DNA of 64,000 nucleotides, from contig NZ_JAGXJY010000006.1 in NCBI RefSeq assembly GCF_019091085.1, forward strand, positions 1 to 64,000, read 5' to 3'. Source of the DNA: Mesorhizobium sp. GbtcB19. GTDB taxonomy: Bacteria > Pseudomonadota > Alphaproteobacteria > Rhizobiales > Rhizobiaceae. The notes beneath the pieces were generated by a model. That model worked only from the letters and a program-made list of their open reading frames with translations, had not been told where the DNA came from and did no database searches. Shown here piece by piece: positions 42,071 to 50,908 of this stretch. Within the stretch, counting starts at the first letter, position 1; the number at the start of each line of letters is the position of its first letter. The position numbers and the translations under genes were made by a program.

Positions 42071-43725
42071 GACGCCACCGATACACGATCGAGCAGCAGG
42101 CCGGCGGCGATCGGCGGCAGGCCGGAGACATTCTTGCGCACCGGCACCAGCAGGTCCGGGAAATAGCTGAAGATCACCGGCGTCTCATCGAGCAGCAGCT
42201 TCTGGATATCGGAAGCTGCCTTGCGCCGGGAGTCGAGGTCGAGCGCCTTGAGATAGCCGGTGACCAGCCCGTCATAGGTCGCGTTCTTGAAATGCGCCGC
42301 GTTCCATGGACCGTCGCTGACCAGCGGGCTCTTCAGGAACACGTTCGGCACGCTGCGATGCGCGTAGTCGGTGATGCCGAGCGGGCTGTCCAGCCAGTCC
42401 GACTGGCCGAACACCGCCTTGCCGTAATATTTGTCCTGGTCCTCGATGTTGAGCGAGATGCGGGCGCCAATCTCCTTGGCGAAGTTCTGGAACAGCTGCG
42501 CATAGCCGGGAATGTCGGAATAGCGCAGCGTGGTCAGCGTCATGTCGAAACCGCTTCCAAGTCCCGCCGCTTCCATCAACTGCTTGGCCTTGGCGATGTC
42601 CCGCGAGCGCTGCGGCACCGACTTGTCGGTGACCGGGAAGGCTGGCGCGAACGGACTGTCATTGCCGGTCGCCGCCATGCCGCGGCAAAGCCCGTCGACC
42701 AGTTGCGAACGGTCGATGCACAAGGCCAGCGCCTGGCGCACGCGCTTGTCGGTGAAGGGCGCCATGTCGCAGCGCATATGGAGCTGGCGATGCGCGGTCG
42801 AGGCGACGCGCAGCACGGTGATATCGGGGTTGCCCAGCACCACCTGGCTGACGTCGAGCGGGATGGCGTCGAGCACGTCGACCTCGCCCGCCTGCAGCGC
42901 CAGGATGCGCGGCTGCACGTCGCCATAGAATTTGAACTCGAGCCGGTCGGGCAGGGCCTTGTCGCCCCAGTAGTCGGGGTTGCGCACGAAGCTGGCGCCT
43001 ACCTTCGGCGTATAGCTTTCGAGCCGGAACGGACCGGTGCCCTCGAAGGTCTTCTCGTAGTCGCCCTTGTAGCTCGCCGGCAGGATGACGGCGTTGTAAT
43101 TGTCGATCGACACCGAATAGGGGAAGCTGCCGTTTGGCGCGTCGAGGTGGAATTCGACGGTGTGGTCGTCGACCTTGCGGGTGCCGCCCTTCGACAGCAG
43201 GCCCTTGAACACGGAGAGCGCGTTGGAGGTGCCGCTCGGGTCGGCGAGGCGGTCGAAGGTCGCTACGACGTCGTCGGCCTTGAAATCCTCGCCATTGTGG
43301 AATTTCACGCCCTTGCGCAGCTTGAAGGTCCACACGCTGCCATCGGCGTTCGGCGACCAGCTCTCGGCCAGCACCGGCTTCAGCGTCAGGTCCGGCTGCG
43401 TCACGCACAGGAACTCGGCCACCTGGAAGACCAGCTGGTAGCTGCCGCTGTCATAGAAGGTGACCGGGTCGATGGCGCCGCCGGGCACCGCGACGCCGGC
43501 GCGCACGGTGCCGCCGGGCTTGCCTTCGGCGCGTGCCTGCGGAGCGCCGAGGCCGACCGCCGAAGCGATGCCGCCGAGGAACGGCAGCGACAGGCCGAGC
43601 ACGCTGCCATGGCGCAGGAATTCGCGCCTGCCGATCTTGCCGGCGAGCAATTCATCGATAGCGGAATTTTCGATTGCGCTGAGCGTTTTGCGAGCGGCGT
43701 CGATCGTCCTGAAATGCTTCGGCAT
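42067..43725 (-). CDS. Solute-binding protein of a peptide/nickel-type ABC transporter (orphan copy)
   Basis: A 552-residue family 5 extracellular binding protein. The twin-arginine signal GRREFLRHGSVLGLSLPFLG is preceded by an unusually long, 47-residue cytoplasmic extension. Core family motifs are LAESWSPNADGSVWTFKLRK and GTGPFRLESYTPKVGASF. It is a close paralogue of the binding protein at 53382-55043, with alignment almost without gaps. No permease or ATPase lies beside it. The start at 43725 is backed by GAGGA. It is divergent from a LysR gene across a perfect dyad. Confidence 0.85.
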   Translation of the reverse strand: MPKHFRTIDAARKTLSAIENSAIDELLAGKIGRREFLRHGSVLGLSLPFLGGIASAVGLGAPQARAEGKPGGTVRAGVAVPGGAIDPVTFYDSGSYQLVFQVAEFLCVTQPDLTLKPVLAESWSPNADGSVWTFKLRKGVKFHNGEDFKADDVVATFDRLADPSGTSNALSVFKGLLSKGGTRKVDDHTVEFHLDAPNGSFPYSVSIDNYNAVILPASYKGDYEKTFEGTGPFRLESYTPKVGASFVRNPDYWGDKALPDRLEFKFYGDVQPRILALQAGEVDVLDAIPLDVSQVVLGNPDITVLRVASTAHRQLHMRCDMAPFTDKRVRQALALCIDRSQLVDGLCRGMAATGNDSPFAPAFPVTDKSVPQRSRDIAKAKQLMEAAGLGSGFDMTLTTLRYSDIPGYAQLFQNFAKEIGARISLNIEDQDKYYGKAVFGQSDWLDSPLGITDYAHRSVPNVFLKSPLVSDGPWNAAHFKNATYDGLVTGYLKALDLDSRRKAASDIQKLLLDETPVIFSYFPDLLVPVRKNVSGLPPIAAGLLLDRVSVAS

Positions 43726-43809
43726 GGCTGCATTCCTCGCGTCTTGTGGAGATGCCGGCATTTAGGTCACTGTTGACCGCAGCCGGAAAGCGATATTTTT
43801 TGATTGCAG

Positions 43810-43828
43810 CCATCGAAATTTTCGATGG
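43810..43828. promoter_or_regulatory. Probable LysR operator
   Basis: CCATCGAAA (43810-43818) and TTTCGATGG (43820-43828) are perfect inverted arms around one base, 25 bases before the LysR gene and 85 bases from the divergent binding-protein start. This is the typical location for a LysR-type site. Confidence 0.5.
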
Positions 43829-43852
43829 CGGCGCATTGAGAGGCGGGAAGCC

Positions 43853-44749
43853 ATGGACACCGAGAATCTGCGCAGCTTCCTGGAGGTTGCGACGCATGGC
43901 AGCTTCACCGTCGCGGCCAATCGGCTGAACCTTGCCCAGTCGACGGTCAGCGCCCGCATTCGCGGCCTCGAGGAGCAGCTGGGCCGCAAGCTGTTCGTCC
44001 GCGACAGCGACGGCGTTTCGCTCACCCCGGCCGGCCGGCAGTTCCTGCCGCATGCCTCGACGATCACCCGCACCTGGGAGCAGTCGCGCCAGGACATCGC
44101 AGTTCCCGATGGCTATGAGACGCTGCTCAGGCTGACAGCGCCCGCCTATCTCTGGGACAGCATCACCTCGCCCTGGATCGACTGGATGCGAGCGAAGCGG
44201 CCGAATGTGGCGCTGCGGCTGGAAGGCAGTTTCCCGGATCTGGCGATCGACCAGATCGCCGAGGGCCTGCTCGACATCTGCATCCTCTATCTGCCCAAGC
44301 CGCATCCGGGCATCGTCTATGAGACTTTAGCCGTCGACCAGGTGGTTCTCGTCCAGCACGTTGAGCAGCCGGGATCGTGGACCGACAACTACATCCTGAT
44401 GGATTGGGGGCTGGAGTTCCGTATCGAGCACGACCGTGCCTTTGCCGGTGTCGTGAAGCCCGCCATCTCGGCCGGGCTGGTGTTCATTGGCCTGCAGCAT
44501 GTGCTGTCGCGGAAGGCGGCCGCCTATCTGCCGCTGAGCGCGGTCGGCACGCATGTCGAGCGCGGCGAACTGCGGCGCGTCGAGGGCGCGCCGGTGTTCC
44601 AGCGCCCGATCTATCTCGCCTATCCCGCCAACCCGGCGTCGTCCGACGCTCTCGACATCGCCTTGACGGGGCTGCGCACGCTCGCCGGGAACCTGTCGGG
44701 CGACCAGGCCTTCGCCGAAAGTGACCGCGCTTTCAGCATGGGAGGGTAG
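43853..44749 (+). CDS. LysR-family transcriptional regulator
   Basis: A 298-residue LysR regulator. The helix-turn-helix is in residues 1-60 (LRSFLEVATHGSFTVAANRL, then NLAQSTVSARIRGLEEQLG), followed by the periplasmic-binding-protein-like effector domain. Divergent orientation to the binding-protein/DUF427 pair suggests it controls that pair. The effector is unknown. Confidence 0.87.
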   Translation: MDTENLRSFLEVATHGSFTVAANRLNLAQSTVSARIRGLEEQLGRKLFVRDSDGVSLTPAGRQFLPHASTITRTWEQSRQDIAVPDGYETLLRLTAPAYLWDSITSPWIDWMRAKRPNVALRLEGSFPDLAIDQIAEGLLDICILYLPKPHPGIVYETLAVDQVVLVQHVEQPGSWTDNYILMDWGLEFRIEHDRAFAGVVKPAISAGLVFIGLQHVLSRKAAAYLPLSAVGTHVERGELRRVEGAPVFQRPIYLAYPANPASSDALDIALTGLRTLAGNLSGDQAFAESDRAFSMGG

Positions 44750-44761
44750 GCCAGGGATCGC

Positions 44762-45619
44762 TTACGGGTGCGGAGCCTCTCCGCTGGTCGAACAATCGAA
44801 CGCCGAACGGCGTGATGGCACATAGGATGCGAGCCTTGGTCGTGAGGAGATATCCGCGATCTCTCGGACCAGTTTTCTGCGGATTGCGACTGCAAAAAGA
44901 GCGAGATCATCAACCCCGATCACGAATGCATCAGGCCCGCCGATAACGCAGTGCTCATAGTAGGCGTTCAGATAGCCCCCGCCATAGGATTCAAAGCCGT
45001 TGGAAGTACCGTGCGGCAGCGACACCGGCAGGCCGTTGATTGTGATGCCGGAGGCTATCAGCTCGTCTCTCACCGGGGCGACTGGCGGCCCGGCATTGTT
45101 GGGGCCATCACCGGATACGTCGACCACCCGGCGCTCGCCCAGAGCCCAATTGTGGGCAAACAAATCCTCTGCTGCCTGGAGGCCGCGCGAAATCGATGTT
45201 CCTGCTTCCCTGACGATCGGCCGGACTGCAAGGGCGTCGGCGAACCGTTTCGCATCATCATAGCTGCCGATGATCGTCCACGGCACAACGACGCGCTGAT
45301 ACTTCGGCCCAGCCCATTCGACGTATGCGACGGCAATCCTGCCGCGTGCTCCCGTTGCTATGGCCCGCGCGACATCGGAGTGCTGGAATGCGCTGACATA
45401 GCCGTCGCGTTGAACCCGTTGCTCGGCCTGGCTCATCGATGGTGAGACGTCGACAGCAAGGATCAGTTCGAGATCGACGGCGCGCCTTTCGGGCGCAGCA
45501 CCCACAGACGTCGGCCCGAAGACGCCGACAAGCAAAGCCAGGATCTTGAGGCGTGATCCTGGCGGCGGCCGTGTCCCCTCCGGATCATGACGAACGTTCG
45601 AAGGATGCTGCGTCCGCAT
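44762..45619 (-). CDS. DUF1194 (von Willebrand A-like) secreted protein
   Basis: A protein of about 285 residues. After a hydrophobic N-terminal segment (LKILALLVGVFGPTSVGAA), likely a signal peptide, comes LELILAVDVSPSMSQAEQ with a MIDAS-like DxSxS motif, then VVDVSGDGPNN, the family signature. The start is uncertain: the ATG at 45619 gives a plausible signal peptide, while the frame is open to 45868 and would then overlap the next gene. Function is unknown. Codon use is less biased to G/C than in neighbouring genes. Confidence 0.72.
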   Translation of the reverse strand: MRTQHPSNVRHDPEGTRPPPGSRLKILALLVGVFGPTSVGAAPERRAVDLELILAVDVSPSMSQAEQRVQRDGYVSAFQHSDVARAIATGARGRIAVAYVEWAGPKYQRVVVPWTIIGSYDDAKRFADALAVRPIVREAGTSISRGLQAAEDLFAHNWALGERRVVDVSGDGPNNAGPPVAPVRDELIASGITINGLPVSLPHGTSNGFESYGGGYLNAYYEHCVIGGPDAFVIGVDDLALFAVAIRRKLVREIADISSRPRLASYVPSRRSAFDCSTSGEAPHP

Positions 45620-45728
45620 CTGGCACCGCCCCCGGGCGCATCTTGCTGCCATTGGCTGGATGTCTGTGGGGGCGATGCTGGGGCGATACGCGGTGTCCCG
45701 CTTCACCCGAATGGGGGATGGCGTCGTC

Positions 45729-46868
45729 TCAGTGCGGAAAGCGTATGCGCAATCGGGACAAGAGTGCCGTAAGTTCCGCCTGGCGTCGCGTTCCCGTTTT
45801 CGCAAAGACAGCCCGGAGCTGCGTTCGGGCCGTTTCGCGGCCGATGGCCAATCCAGCACTCGCCGCACCGATCCCTTCGCCGGTCGCCAGGCGGGAGGCG
45901 AGCCGCGCTTCGGCTGCCGTCAGTTGGAAAGTCTGGCTGAGCAATCGTTCGCTTGGCGCCTGTTCGGTCACGAGAGCTGTGAAATAGAGCAATGAATCGC
46001 CGCCATTGAAGAGATCATGCGCGAAGGAAGTCATTGGCACGATCTCAACCAGAAGCCAGGGAGACCCGTTGCGGGTGATGACTACGGGCTCAGCCCGGAG
46101 CGACCCACTCGACGGGCTCGAAACAGCAGCCCCCACCAGCCCCTGCAGACGGGCATCGCTCGCCCGATCTATCGCGTGAATACGGCGGTGACGGATGACG
46201 AGACCGGAGCCGAAGAGGGCATCCGCATGCTCATTGACGCGTGTGACATAGCCACGACAGTCCAGCAGCGCGGCGGCACAATTGAGTCGATCGAGCGCGG
46301 CAAGGCTCGAGCCGAGCGAAATATCCCAAGCCTTCTCCGCTACACTTATGATCCGGATCAGGTCCGGCGCCACCCTTAGGAAACGATTTGCTTCGCTCGG
46401 GCGGAAGGGTCCCCTTCGGGCATCGCGGTACAGCGGCACGCACCAACTGCGGTTCTTCACCATCACACAGATGGAGGCCCACCATTCGCGGTTTCCGGGG
46501 CGAGCTATTTCATTGTAATAAGGCAGGATCCTTCGTTCTTCCGGGGTTGTGATTTCGTCCTCGACGGTGAAACTGATCGGCGGTTTCGCGAGCAACTGCG
46601 GCCTGTCGAGAAGGGGATTGGGTCCGTTTCCGATTCTCTCGTGCCAAAGAGCCGTAAATTCAGCGTGTTCCGTCGAGTCCGGTGCCCGCACGGTCTTGTG
46701 GCGCTGATCGCATCGAAAGGGGTGTGTTTGGTCGCGGGTGCGTAGAGCGCAACTCGTCGCGCCCAGCGAATCCGCGAGCTTTTGAAGCGCTCCCGGCCAC
46801 CGGTCAAATTCGAAAGCAGCGTCGTAGCAAGCTTCTATCGCGGATGCGTTTGCTTCCCTGGCAGCCAT
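45729..46868 (-). CDS. LuxR-type helix-turn-helix regulator
   Basis: A 379-residue protein. The last 65 residues form a LuxR-type DNA-binding domain (LTAAEARLASRLATGEGIG, then AIGRETARTQLRAVFAKTGT). The front has no recognised sensor family but contains a PAS-like middle section (AALLDCRGYVTRVNEHADAL). It is transcribed towards the DUF1194 gene, 109 bases away. The 165 bases between it and the ABC ATPase gene (46869-47033) contain nothing recognised. Confidence 0.8.
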   Translation of the reverse strand: MAAREANASAIEACYDAAFEFDRWPGALQKLADSLGATSCALRTRDQTHPFRCDQRHKTVRAPDSTEHAEFTALWHERIGNGPNPLLDRPQLLAKPPISFTVEDEITTPEERRILPYYNEIARPGNREWWASICVMVKNRSWCVPLYRDARRGPFRPSEANRFLRVAPDLIRIISVAEKAWDISLGSSLAALDRLNCAAALLDCRGYVTRVNEHADALFGSGLVIRHRRIHAIDRASDARLQGLVGAAVSSPSSGSLRAEPVVITRNGSPWLLVEIVPMTSFAHDLFNGGDSLLYFTALVTEQAPSERLLSQTFQLTAAEARLASRLATGEGIGAASAGLAIGRETARTQLRAVFAKTGTRRQAELTALLSRLRIRFPH

Positions 46869-47033
46869 TCAAACCGACCCCTCGTCTGGATGGATTACCG
46901 CTCTCCAAGTTACCACAGATCGGTGAAATCAAGAATGGTCAGCCAGCGATCGTCTGTCGGTCTTGTTGACTCGACGAGCGTCGCGGATGGGCCGCCCTTG
47001 CCAAGGACGCGGATACCAATCGCCTGTCGGCCT

Positions 47034-49061
47034 CTATGCCGGTTCCGCAGCTGTGATCTTCGGCGCCTGCAGCCTCGCCAGTTCGGCATAGGGGATGTGG
47101 CAACGGATGGTATGGCCGGGCTGGGCCTCGGTCAGCTGCGGCTCCTGCGTCTCGCAGATGGCGCCGATCTTGCGCGGGCAGCGCGTGTGGAAGACGCAGC
47201 CCGTCGGCGGGTTGGCGGCGCTCGGGATTTCGCCGTCGAGGCGGATGCGCGAGCTCTCCGTCCGGTCGAGCTTCGGCACGGCCGACAGCAGCGCTTCGGT
47301 GTAGGGATGGTGCGGACCGGAGAACACCGCTTCCGACGGCCCGAACTCCATGATGCGGCCGAGATAGAGCACGGCGATCTTGTCGGAGAGATAGCGCACC
47401 ACGCCGAGGTCGTGCGAGATGAAGATGTAGCTGACGTCCTGCCTCGACTGCAGGTCGGCCAGAAGGTTGAGGATCGCCGCCTGCACTGAGACGTCGAGCG
47501 CCGAGGTCGGCTCGTCGCAGACGACGATGCGCGGATCGCCGGCAAAGGCGCGCGCGATCGCCACGCGCTGCTTCAGCCCGCCCGAGAGCTGGCGCGGCTT
47601 GACCGCAAGATGCCGGTCGGTGAGCCGCACCGAGCGGACGAGCTCTTCCAGCCGCGTGTCCAGCGTCCTGCCGCTGAGCCCGCCAAGCCGCTTCAGGGCG
47701 CGGCTCAGGATATGCCGGATCGAATGCGAGCGGTTGAGCGCCGAGTCCGGATTCTGGAAGACGATCTGCACCGCCTTGACCTGGTCCTCCGATCGGCTGG
47801 CGAGCCGTGGCGCAAGCTTCTTGCCTTCGAGCTCGATCGAGCCGCCGTCGTCGGGCGCGACGAGGCCGAGCAGGAGCCGCGCGAAGGTGGTCTTGCCGCT
47901 GCCGGATTCGCCGACCAGGCCGAGCGTCTCGCCGGGCCTCAAACTGACTGAGACGTCCTTGACCGCGCGCAGCGGATGACCGTGACTGCCATAGGTCTTG
48001 TTCAGGCCTTCGACCTGCAGCACCGGCGGCGCCTGTTTCGGCTGGGCGGCTGGAACATCGGCGGGCGTGGCGCGCGGCAGCGACTGGGCGTTGTCGTGGT
48101 AGTGGCAGCGCGACAGGCGGCCATCGCCGAGATCGTAGAGCGGCGGCGGCTCGGCGCGGCAGCGCTCCGTCGCCAGCGCGCAGCGGTCGGCGAAGGCGCA
48201 GCCGACGATGGTAGCGCCGATGCCGGGCAGGAAGCCGGGGATGGTGTCGAGGCGGCCCTGGTCCTTGCGCTGGCCGCCGCGCGGCAGGCAGCGCAGCAGC
48301 GCCACCGTGTAAGGATGGCGCGGATCGTTGAAGACGTCCTTGGTCGAGCCTTCCTCGACCAGCATGCCGGCATAGAGCACGCCGACGCGGTCGCACATGT
48401 TGGAGACGACGGCGAGGTTGTGGCTGATGAACAGGATCGACGCCGACAGCTCGCGCCGCAATTGCCCGATCAGGTCGAGCACCTCGGCTTCGACCGTGGC
48501 GTCGAGGCCGGTCGTGGGTTCGTCGAGGATCAGCATGGACGGGTCGTTGGCCAGCGCCATGGCGATCGCCACGCGCTGCTGCATGCCCCCGGAGAGCTGG
48601 TGCGGATAGCGCTGCATCACGCTGACCGGATCGGAGATGCGGACCCGGTTGAGCATTGCGGTCGCCTTGTCGGTCGCCGCCTGTCCGGTGATGCCGGCGA
48701 GCTCGAAAATCTCGGTCAATTGCCGGCCGATGCGCAGCGACGGGTTCAGCGCCTTGCCGGGATCCTGATAGACCATCGACACGCTGTCGGCCCGCGCTCG
48801 CCGCAGGGCCTCGCTGTCGAGCTTCATGACATCCTGGCCGTCGAGCGCGATCGAGCCGCCGGTGATCGAGCCGTTGCGCGGCAAATAGCGCACCACCGAA
48901 AGCGCGACGGTGGACTTGCCGCAGCCGGATTCGCCGACCAGCCCATAGGCCTCTCCGGCCTTGATGGTCAGGTTGACGTTGCGCAGCACCGCGCGATTGC
49001 GGCGGCCGACGCGATAGGCGACCGAGAGGTCCTTCAGTTCGAGCGCGTTCTTGTCAGTCAT
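47034..49061 (-). CDS. Fused dual-ATPase subunit of a peptide-type ABC transporter
   Basis: A 675-residue protein with two complete ABC ATPases in tandem, equivalent to DppD and DppF in one chain. The first Walker A is GESGCGKSTVALSV, its signature LSGGMQQRVAIAMALA and Walker B LILDEPTTGLDATVE. The second set is GESGSGKTTFARLL, LSGGLKQRVAIARAFA and IVVCDEPTSALDV. Each half ends with an oligopeptide-transport C-terminal Cys cluster (e.g. CAFADRCALATERC, CVFHTRCPRKIGAIC). The start overlaps the stop of the permease gene, with GGAG ahead of it. Confidence 0.9.
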   Translation of the reverse strand: MTDKNALELKDLSVAYRVGRRNRAVLRNVNLTIKAGEAYGLVGESGCGKSTVALSVVRYLPRNGSITGGSIALDGQDVMKLDSEALRRARADSVSMVYQDPGKALNPSLRIGRQLTEIFELAGITGQAATDKATAMLNRVRISDPVSVMQRYPHQLSGGMQQRVAIAMALANDPSMLILDEPTTGLDATVEAEVLDLIGQLRRELSASILFISHNLAVVSNMCDRVGVLYAGMLVEEGSTKDVFNDPRHPYTVALLRCLPRGGQRKDQGRLDTIPGFLPGIGATIVGCAFADRCALATERCRAEPPPLYDLGDGRLSRCHYHDNAQSLPRATPADVPAAQPKQAPPVLQVEGLNKTYGSHGHPLRAVKDVSVSLRPGETLGLVGESGSGKTTFARLLLGLVAPDDGGSIELEGKKLAPRLASRSEDQVKAVQIVFQNPDSALNRSHSIRHILSRALKRLGGLSGRTLDTRLEELVRSVRLTDRHLAVKPRQLSGGLKQRVAIARAFAGDPRIVVCDEPTSALDVSVQAAILNLLADLQSRQDVSYIFISHDLGVVRYLSDKIAVLYLGRIMEFGPSEAVFSGPHHPYTEALLSAVPKLDRTESSRIRLDGEIPSAANPPTGCVFHTRCPRKIGAICETQEPQLTEAQPGHTIRCHIPYAELARLQAPKITAAEPA

Positions 49062-49944
49062 TGAACGCTCCATGCACACCGTCAGCCACCAGATTGACGC
49101 CGATCACCAGCGAGGCGATGGCCAGGGCATCGAACAGCACCGTCCACCAGAAGCCGCCGCCGATCATGCCGTAATTGGAAGAGATCGAGAGGCCCCAGTC
49201 GGGTGAGGGCGGCTGGATGCCGAAGCCCATGAAGGACAGCGTGGCCACCGCGAAGATGGCGTAGCCAAGCCGCACCGTCGTCTCGACCAGGATCGGCGGG
49301 ATGACGTTGGGCAGGATCTCGACGAACATCGTGTGCAGCGCGCCTTCGTGGCGCAGCTTTGCCGCCGCGACATAATCGAGCTCGCGTTCGGCCAGCACCG
49401 CCGAACGCACCGTGCGCGCGATGATCGGCGCGAAGCTCAGGCCGATGACGACGATGACGGTCACCTTCGAGGTGCCGAGCGCGACGATGGCGAGCAGCGC
49501 GATGATCACCACCGGGATCGCCATGAAGGCTTCCAGCACGCGGCTGACGATGTCGTCGACGATGCCGCGGAAATAACCGATCAGCAGGCCGAGCGCGGTG
49601 CCGGCAATGGTCGCGAGGATGGTCGCCAGCGGCGCCACGGTGAGGATATCGCGCGAGCCGACGATGACGCGCGAGAACACGTCGCGGCCGAGCTGGTCGG
49701 TGCCGAACCAGTGATCGGCCGCAGGCGGCGTCAGCGCGTTGATGATGTCGCTTGCCAGCGGATCGTAGGGAACGAAGTACTGGCCGAACAGCGCGCAGAC
49801 GACCCAGAACAAGAGGATGAAAAGCCCGGTCAGGAAGGTGCCTGATCTCAGCAGCGAATGCAGCATTTCGCCCCAGGGGCTGCGCGATGCCGTGTCGGGC
49901 GAGGCGGGCGCCGGCAGGCCGGCGGGCGTGTCTGTGGCGCTCAT
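49054..49944 (-). CDS. ABC transporter permease (DppC-type)
   Basis: A 296-residue inner-membrane permease. After a short cytoplasmic stretch the first helix is FLTGLFILLFWVVCALFG. The family's EAA loop appears as EREL-DYVAAAKLRHEGALHTM. The start at 49944 overlaps the stop of the other permease as ATGA. An uninterrupted frame continues far upstream antisense to nothing but across the other permease, and is not used. Confidence 0.88.
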   Translation of the reverse strand: MSATDTPAGLPAPASPDTASRSPWGEMLHSLLRSGTFLTGLFILLFWVVCALFGQYFVPYDPLASDIINALTPPAADHWFGTDQLGRDVFSRVIVGSRDILTVAPLATILATIAGTALGLLIGYFRGIVDDIVSRVLEAFMAIPVVIIALLAIVALGTSKVTVIVVIGLSFAPIIARTVRSAVLAERELDYVAAAKLRHEGALHTMFVEILPNVIPPILVETTVRLGYAIFAVATLSFMGFGIQPPSPDWGLSISSNYGMIGGGFWWTVLFDALAIASLVIGVNLVADGVHGAFND

Positions 49945-50894
49945 TGCTCTGCTCCCAGCCGGATGCGTGGATTGAGCACGGAATAAAGGAAGTCGGCGAC
50001 CAAAGTCGCCACCGCATAGACGATACCGATCGTCAGGATGCCGGCCTCCAGCATCGGAAAATCCTTGCCGCGCGCGGCGGTGAAGATCAGCGAGCCGATG
50101 CCCTGGTAGCGGAACAAAGTCTCGATCACGACCAGGCCGCCGATGAGATAGCCGGTCTGGGTGGCGATCACGGTGATGGTCGGCAACAGCGCGTTGCGCA
50201 GCACATGGCGCCAGATCACCGTGCGCCACGGCAGGCCCTTGAGCACGGCGGTGCGCGTGTAGTCGGAATCGAGCGCCTCGATCATGCCGGACCGCGCCAT
50301 TCGCGCGATGTAGCCGAACAGCACCAGGAACAAAGGCAGCGAAGGCAGGATCAGGTAATAGAGCTGCGTGAAGAAGCCGGCGCCTTTCGGCCAGGCGGCG
50401 GCGATCGGCAGCCAGCGCAGCCAGACGCCGAAGATCAGGATCAGGATGATGCCGGTGACGAACTCCGGCAGCACCGTGACCGAGAGGCCGCCGAGGCTGA
50501 TGATGCGGTCGAGCGGCCGGTTGAAGTTGAGCGCGGCGATCACGCCGCCAAAAATGCCGATCGGCACCACCAGCACGAAGGCGACCAGCGCCAGCTTCAT
50601 CGAATTGCCCAAGGCATCGACGACGAACGGCGCCACCGGCGCGCGGAAGACATAGGACGTGCCCATGTCGCCATGCAGGAAGTTCCAGATCCAGCTTCCG
50701 TATTGGACGAGCAGCGGCCGATCGACGCCGAGCGAATGGTTGAGCGCATCGACCGCGCGCTGGTCGGCGAAAGGCCCGAGAATGGCCCGCCCGACATTGC
50801 CGGGCAGCACCTGGCCGCCGAGGAAGACCATGACGCTGAGCAGGAACAGCGTGATGAGCGACAGAGCCAGGCGCCGGGTGAGGAAAGCTAGAAT
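49941..50894 (-). CDS. ABC transporter permease (DppB-type), probably starting at ATT
   Basis: A 317-residue permease. The EAA loop reads LDSDYTRTAVLKGLPWRTVI, and the body has six helices. The first in-frame ATG (50831) would cut off transmembrane helix 1, which is encoded upstream as LALSLITLFLLSVMVFLGG. The frame opens directly after the bisC stop, and the only codon correctly placed behind the ribosome-binding site AAGGAG (50903-50908) is ATT at 50892-50894, eight bases downstream. ATT is a rare but known start codon. A sequencing error is the main alternative. Confidence 0.8.
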   Translation of the reverse strand: MLAFLTRRLALSLITLFLLSVMVFLGGQVLPGNVGRAILGPFADQRAVDALNHSLGVDRPLLVQYGSWIWNFLHGDMGTSYVFRAPVAPFVVDALGNSMKLALVAFVLVVPIGIFGGVIAALNFNRPLDRIISLGGLSVTVLPEFVTGIILILIFGVWLRWLPIAAAWPKGAGFFTQLYYLILPSLPLFLVLFGYIARMARSGMIEALDSDYTRTAVLKGLPWRTVIWRHVLRNALLPTITVIATQTGYLIGGLVVIETLFRYQGIGSLIFTAARGKDFPMLEAGILTIGIVYAVATLVADFLYSVLNPRIRLGAEQ

Positions 50895-50902
50895 GGCAGC
50901 GT

Positions 50903-50908
50903 CTCCTT
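50903..50908 (-). promoter_or_regulatory. Ribosome-binding site that fixes the ATT start of the permease gene
   Basis: AAGGAG on the minus strand overlaps the bisC stop codon and lies eight bases before the codon ATT at 50894. No ATG, GTG or TTG follows at usable distance in the permease frame. Confidence 0.6.
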
